A stretch of DNA of 64,000 bases from Procambarus clarkii (taxonomy: Eukaryota; Arthropoda; Malacostraca; Decapoda; Cambaridae): contig NC_091156.1 of NCBI RefSeq assembly GCF_040958095.1, forward strand, positions 21,771,427 to 21,835,426, read 5' to 3'. The position numbers were made by a program, and so were the translations under genes. Under the pieces are notes generated by a model. The model ran no database searches, was not told the DNA's origin, and saw only the letters and a list, made by a program, of their open reading frames with translations. Shown here piece by piece: positions 57,843 to 64,000 of the stretch (positions are counted from its first letter, which is position 1; the number at the start of each line of letters is the position of its first letter).

Positions 57843-58106
57843 GACACGAACAAGGGGACACAGGTGGAAACTTAGTACCCAGATGAGCCACACAGACGTT
57901 AGAAAGAATTTTTTCAGTGTCAGAATAGTTAATAAATGGAATGCATTAGGCAGTGATGTGGTGGAGGCTGACTCCATACACAGTTTCAAATGTAAATATG
58001 ATAGAGCCCAGTAGGCTCAGGAACCTGTACACCAGTTGATTGACAGTTGAGAGGCGGGACCGAAGAGCCAGAGCTCAACCCCCGCAAGCACACTTAGGCG
58101 AGTACA
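57843..58106 (+). mobile_element. 5'-truncated second copy of the CR1/L2-like LINE
   Basis: Aligns throughout with 49161-49420: the last about 55 codons of ORF2 (including RGHRWKLSTQMSH, KNFFSVRI, DKWNALGSDV-like NKWNALGSDV, DSIHSFKCKYDRAQ, stop) and the complete 3' tail ending GCGAGTACA. Visible identity is high but with many substitutions. Loss of everything upstream is the usual result of incomplete reverse transcription. It defines the 3' end of the family. Confidence 0.92.
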
Positions 58107-58586
58107 TGGCCCTCTCCTGAGGGACCAAGTGACTGGTGAGTCACGTCAGTCAGAGAGACTGAGTACTCTGTCTCCTGAGTCCCTAGCAGCCCCCCCCCCC
58201 CCATGCTAGCAGAGCTCCAACCCCTCCCCCCCCCCATAACACCTCCCACAACCTGGCACTTTAAATTGGCCGTTTTCTTAACGGTGGGAATCCTTAAAGG
58301 AACGGACTGGTTAATAAGTCAAAATACGACTTACAGACCACAATGGTGTAGGAGTTTAATAAGTCTGAACGTGACTTTTTGTGGTGAACCCGACGGTCTT
58401 TTGTTGTGATGTTGTCTTGGCAACCCTGCGGTGGTTGACAGGTCTGTCACCCTCTCCCCTTACTGTCACCTCTCTCCCCTTACTGCTTACTGTCGACTTA
58501 CCCTCTCCCTTACCTTTACCCTCACAGTTCGGAGGAAGCGGGAGACAAGAACGCTGATCTCAACACGAGACAGGCAACAGCACATG
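58107..58586. other. Spacer with two poly-C runs
   Basis: C12-type runs near 58190-58202 and 58226-58236. A 68-codon frame (58203-58409) has no recognised motif. No gene. Confidence 0.5.
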
Positions 58587-60168
58587 ACAGGCGGGTAGAC
58601 ACAGACCAACCAGACACAGCTGTGCACAGGCTGGCGGGTAAACACAGACCAGCCAGACACAGCTGTGCACAGGCTGGCGGATAGACACAGACCAGCCAGA
58701 CACAGCTGTGCACAGGCTGGCGGGTAGACACAGACCAGCCAGACACAGCTGTGCACAGGCTGGCGGGTAGACACAGACCAGCCAGACACAGCTGTGCACA
58801 GGCTGGCGGGTAGACAGACACACACCAGACACAGCTGTGCACAGGCTGGCGGGTAGACACAGACACACACCAGACACAGCTGTGCACAGGCTGGCGGGTA
58901 GACACAGACCAGCCAGACACAGCTGTGCACAGGCTGGCGGGTAGACACAGACCAACCAGACACAGCTGTGCACAGGCTGGCGGGTAGACACAGACCAGCC
59001 AGACACAGCTGTGCACAGGCTGGCGGATAGACACAGACCAGCCAGACACAGCTGTGCACAGGCTGGCGGGTAGACACAGACCAGCCAGACACAGCTGTGC
59101 ACAGGCTGGCGGGTAGACACAGACCAGCCAGACACAGCTGTGCACAGGCTGGCGGGTAGACACAGACACACACCAGACACAGCTGTGCACAGGCTGGCGG
59201 GTAGACACAGACACACACCAGACACAGCTGTGCACAGGCTGGCGGGTAGACACAGACCAGCCAGACACAGCTGTGCACAGGCTGGCGGGTAGACACAGAC
59301 CAACCAGACACAGCTGTGCACAGGCTGGCGGGTAGACACAGACCAGCCAGACACAGCTGTGCACAGGCTGGCGGGTAGACACAGACCAGCCAGACACAGC
59401 TGTGCACAGGCTGGCGGGTAGACACAGACCAGCCAGACACAGCTGTGCACAGGCTGGCGGGTAGACACAGACCAGCCAGACACAGCTGTGCACAGGCTGG
59501 CGGGTAGACACAGACCAGCCAGACACAGCTGTGCACAGGCTGGCGGGTAGACACAGACCAGCCAGACACAGCTGTGCACAGGCTGGCGGGTAGACACAGA
59601 CCAGCCAGACACAGCTGTGCACAGGCTGGCGGGTAGACACAGACCAACCAGACACAGCTGTGCACAGGCTGGCGGGTAGACACAGACCAGCCAGACACAG
59701 CTGTGCACAGGCTGGCGGGTACACACACTCCAACCAGACACAGCTGTGCACAGGCTGGCGGGTAGACACAGACCAACCAGACACAGCTGTGCACAGGCTG
59801 GCGGGTAGACACAGACCAGCCAGACACAGCTGTGCACAGGCTGGCGGGTACACACACACCAACCAGACACAGCTGTGCACAGGCTGGCGGGTAGACACAG
59901 ACCAACCAGACACAGCTGTGCACAGGCTGGCGGGTAGACACAGACCAGCCAGACACAGCTGTGCACAGGCTGGCGGGTAGACACAGACCAGCCAGACACA
60001 GCTGTGCACAGGCTGGCGGGTAGACACAGACCAGCCAGACACAGCTGTGCACAGGCTGGCGGGTAGACACAGACCAGCCAGACACAGCTGTGCACAGGCT
60101 GGCGGGTAGACACAGACCAGCCAGACACAGCTGTGCACAGGCTGGCGGGTGCACACAGAGCTGTGCAC
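58587..60168. repeat. 43-bp minisatellite, about 37 copies
   Basis: The unit reads GCTGGCGGGTAGACACAGAC, then CAGCCAGACACAG, then CTGTGCACAG. The last ten bases are a perfect palindrome. Variants are CCAACC for CCAGCC, and ACACACACC replacing GACCAGCC in a few units (58810, 58860, 59165, 59210). About 43-bp periodicity with open minus frames near 550 codons, which are repeat artefacts. Confidence 0.97.
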
Positions 60169-60261
60169 ATAACCAAAGATGGAGGAAACTGGATTCCTAT
60201 TAAATTATGAAATTGAGAGTAGCAGACACATTGTTAGGGAGAGAAGGCAGGAAGTTAGAGA

Positions 60262-61648
60262 CACCTGCTAGAACAGGAGAGTATATCCCATAGCCACACC
60301 TGCTAGAACAGGAGAGTATATCCCATAGCCACACCTGCTAGAACAGGAGAGTATATCCCATAGCCACACCTGCTAGAACAGGAGAGTATATCCCATAGCC
60401 ACACCTGCTAGAACAGGAGAGTATATCCCATAGCCACACCTGCTAGAACAGGAGAGTATATCCCATAGCCACACCTGCTAGAACAGGAGAGTATATCCCA
60501 TAGCCACACCTGCTAGAACAGGAGAGTATATCCCATAGCCACACCTGCCAGAACAGGAGAGTATATCCCATAGCCACACCTGCCAGAGCAGGAGAGTATA
60601 TCCCATAGCCACACCTGCCAGAACAGGAGAGTATATCCCATAGCCACACCTGCCAGAGCAGGAGAGTATATCCCATAGCCACACCTGCCAGAGCAGGAGA
60701 GTATATCCCATAGCCACACCTGCCAGAGCAGGAGAGTATATCCCATAGCCACACCTGCCAGAGCAGGCGAGTATATCCCATAGCTACACCTGCCAGAGCA
60801 GGAGAGTATATCCCATAGCCACACCTGCCAGAGCAGGAGAGTATATCCCATAGCCACACCTGCCAGAGCAGGAGAGTATATCCCATAGCCACACCTGCCA
60901 GAGCAGGAGAGTATATCCCATAGCCACACCTGCCAAAGCAGGAGAGTATATCCCATAGCCACACCTGCCAGTACAGTAGAGTATATCCCATAACCACACC
61001 TGCCAGAGCAGGGGAGTATATCCCATAGCCACACCTGTCAGAACAGGGGGAGTATATCCCATAGCCACACCTGCCAGACAAGGAGAGTATATCCCATAGC
61101 CACACCTGCCAGAACAGGAGAGTATATCCCATAGCCACACCTGCCAGAACAGGAGAGTATATCCCATAGCCACACCTGCCAGAACAACACAGTATATCCC
61201 AAAGCCACACCTGCTAGAACAGTATATCCCATAGCCACACCTGCCAGAACAACAGTATATCCCATAGCCACACCTGCCAGAACAACAGTATATCCCATAG
61301 CCACACCTGCCAGAACAACACAGTATATCCCATAGCCACACCTGCTAGAACAACAGTATATCCCATAGCCACACCTGCCAGAACAACACAGTATATCCCA
61401 AAGCCACACCTGCTAGAACAGTATATCCCATAGCCACACCTGCCAGAACAACAGTATATCCCATAGCCACACCTGCCAGAACAACACAGTATATCCCAAA
61501 GCCACACCTGCTAGAACAGTATATCCCATAGCCACACCTGCCAGAACAACAGTATATCCCATAGCCACACCTGCCAGAACAACACAGTATATCCCATAGC
61601 CACACCTGCCAGAACAGGAGAGTATATCCCATAGCCACACCTGTCAGA
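60262..61648. repeat. 35-bp minisatellite with graded variants
   Basis: The unit reads GAGTATATCCCATAGCC, then ACACCTGCTAGAACAGGA (35 bp). GCTAGAACA units fill 60262-60545, GCCAGAGCA units dominate 60580-61020, and the right third has shortened units with ACAACA or ACAACACA in place of AGGAGA (about 61180-61600). Confidence 0.96.
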
Positions 61649-61770
61649 GAGTATTGACCATCACTATTCTCAGTATACCATATATAGAACCATGTATATT
61701 GATGAAAGGTCACTTGACGGATTTATAGACTATTCAATTTCAAGGCTTTGGTTATGGTCATGTAAGGTTA
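61649..61770. other. Short unique spacer
   Basis: About 120 bp between two arrays. The start of a long plus frame at 61692 lies here, but that frame is carried by the following repeat. Confidence 0.7.
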
Positions 61771-64000
61771 AGCGTGGACCACACCACCCAGCGTGGACCA
61801 CACCACCCAGCGTGGACCACAACACCCAGCGTGGACCACAACACCCAGCGTGGACCACAACACCCAGCGTGGACCACAACACCCAGCGTGGACCACACCA
61901 CCCAGCGTGGACCACAACACCCAGCGTGGACCACAACACCCAGCGTGCACCACAACACCCAGCGTGCACCACACCACCCAGCGTGGACCACAACACCCAG
62001 CGTGGACCACAACACCCAGCGTGGACCACAACACCCAGCGTGGACCACAACACCCAGCGTGCACCACACCACCCAGCGTGGACCACAACACCCAGCGTGG
62101 ACCACAACACCCAGCGTGGACCACAACACCCAGCGTGGACCACAACACCCAGCGTGCACCACAACACCCAGCGTGGACCACAACACCCAGCGTGCACCAC
62201 AACACCCAGCGTGGACCACAACACCCAGCGTGGACCACAACACCCAGCGTGCACCACAACACCCAGCGTGCACCACACCACCCAGCGTGGACCACAACAC
62301 CCAGCGTGGACCACAACACCCAGCGTGGACCACAACACCCAGCGTGGACCACAACACCCAGCGTGGACCACAACACCCAGCGTGCACCACAACACCCAGC
62401 GTGCACCACAACACCCAGCGTGCACCACAACACCCAGCGTGCACCACACCACCCAGCGTGGACCACAACACCCAGCGTGGACCACAACACCCAGCGTGGA
62501 CCACAACACCCAGCGTGCACCACACCACCCAGCGTGCACCACACCACCCAGCGTGGACCACAACACCCAGCGTGGACCACAACACCCAGCGTGCACCACA
62601 ACACCCAGCGTGGACCACAACACCCAGCGTGGACCATGGACCACACCACCCAGCGTGGACCACACCACCCAGCGTGGACCACACCACCCAGCGTGGACCA
62701 CAACACCCAGCGTGGACCACAACACCCAGCGTGGACCACAACACCCAGCGTGCACCACAACACCCAGCGTGGACCACAACACCCAGCGTGGACCATGGAC
62801 CACACCACCCAGCGTGGACCACACCACCCAGCGTGCACCACAACACCCAGCGTGCACCACAACACCCAGCGTGGACCACAACACCCAGCGTGGACCACAA
62901 CACCCAGCGTGGACCATGGACCACACCACCCAGCGTGGACCACACCACCCAGCGTGCACCACAACACCCAGCGTGGACCACAACACCCAGCGTGGACCAC
63001 AACACCCAGCGTGCACCACAACACCCAGCGTGGACCACAACACCCAGCGTGGACCATGGACCACAACACCCAGCGTGGACCATGGACCACAACACCCAGC
63101 GTGGACCACAACACCCAGCGTGGACCACAACACCCAGCGTGGACCATGGACCACAACACCCAGCGTGGACCACAACACCCAGCGTGCACCATAACACCCA
63201 GCGTGCACCACAACACCCAGCGTGGACCACAACACCCAGCGTGGACCATGGACCACAACACCCAGCGTGGACCACAACACCCAGCGTGCACCACAACACC
63301 CAGCGTGGACCACAACACCCAGCGTGGACCATGGACCACAACACCCAGCGTGGACCACAACACCCAGCGTGGACCATGGACCACACCACCCAGCGTGGAC
63401 CACACCACCCAGCGTGGACCACACCACCCAGCGTGGACCACAACACCCAGCGTGGACCACAACACCCAGCGTGGACCACAACACCCAGCGTGGTCCACAA
63501 CACCCAGCGTGGACCACAACACCCAGCGTGCACCACAACACCCAGCGTGCACCACAACACCCAGCGTGGACCACAACACCCAGCGTGGACCACAACGCCC
63601 AGCGTGGACCACAACACCCAGCGTGGACCACAACACCCAGCGTGGACCACAACACCCAGCGTGGACCACAACACCCAGCGTGGACCACACCACCCAGCGT
63701 GGACCACACCACCCAGCGTGGACCACAACACCCAGCGTGGACCACAACACCCAGCGTGGTCCACAACACCCAGCGTGGACCATGGACCACAACACCCAGC
63801 GTGGACCACACCACCCAGCGTGGACCACACCACCCAGCGTGGACCACACCACCCAGCGTGGACCACACCACCCAGCGTGGACCACACCACCCAGCGTGGA
63901 CCACACCACCCAGCGTGGACCACACACCCAGCGTGGACCACACACCCAGCGTGGACCACACCACCCAGCGTGGACCACACCACCCAGCGAGGACCACACC
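61771..64000. repeat. 19-bp minisatellite, at least 115 copies, runs off window
   Basis: The unit is GGACCACAACACCCAGCGT. Variants are CACACC for CACAAC, GTGCACC for GTGGACC, and an extra CCATGGA that makes 26-bp units at scattered sites (62635, 62791, 62915 and others). It continues at the window edge. Open frames of about 740 codons on the minus strand come from the repeat. Confidence 0.97.

Noticed and set aside
58487-61713. Minus-strand frames with Cys/Val/Trp-rich periodic proteins, and GYGIYS-type repeats
   Set aside because: Periodicity equals the DNA repeats (43 and 35 bp); multiple frames are open simultaneously and there are no gene features outside the arrays.
61692-63999. Frames of 500-755 codons on both strands
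   Set aside because: Readings of the 19-bp minisatellite in several frames at once.

Overview
The window is eukaryotic, non-viral, repeat-dominated DNA. Roughly three quarters of it is tandem repeat (nine separate minisatellite or satellite arrays), and almost every recognisable coding sequence belongs to a retrotransposon. No confident host gene, tRNA or rRNA was found. Several signs suggest an arthropod, most plausibly a decapod crustacean such as a crayfish: short TTAGG-type tracts, long (TA)n and (CA)n microsatellites, a Penelope-like element with a GIY-YIG domain, and a CR1/L2-like LINE with a decapod-like 3' tail. The decapod assignment is inference from repeat character, not from a database search.

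Layout. 1-712 is a nested inverted repeat: outer arms of about 198 bp, (TA)n, and a perfect 85-bp inner palindrome. It is followed by head-to-head TTAGG-type tracts (707-809), a third partial copy of the outer-arm repeat and more (TA)n. 994-3480 is a decayed, 5'-truncated Penelope-like element on the minus strand, and its 3' region can fold like a hammerhead ribozyme. 3497-32383 is a 28.9-kb satellite built from 22-, 23- and 38-bp units with nested higher-order duplications of about 5.3, 3.3, 1.94 and 0.7 kb. 32384-34645 is low-copy-looking sequence with a CRE/TATA-like pair and a broken LINE ORF1 (gag-like, zinc knuckles). 34648-37283 holds three further arrays (29, 16-17 and 40 bp).

37638-44893 and 49421-52505 are one (CA)n/GGCGGGAGGGA compound minisatellite split by a nearly complete LINE (about 45180-49420). 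Its ORF2 is intact (968 aa, APE endonuclease plus reverse transcriptase), but its ORF1 is interrupted at an A9 run. 52506-58586 is AT-richer sequence made of diverged dispersed repeats, including a possible TIR element (53021-56087) and a 5'-truncated second copy of the LINE (57843-58106). 58587-60168 (43 bp), 60262-61648 (35 bp) and 61771-64000 (19 bp, running off the window) are three more minisatellites.

How the parts relate. The only plausible biochemical activity is LINE retrotransposition: ORF2 supplies nicking and reverse transcription, and ORF1 would supply RNA binding if its frameshift were bypassed or is a sequencing error. The Penelope-like element and the gag fragment are dead. 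The very long open frames within arrays arise because the repeat units lack stop codons and have lengths not divisible by three; they are not annotated as genes. Array copy number and higher-order structure are also where assembly error is most likely.
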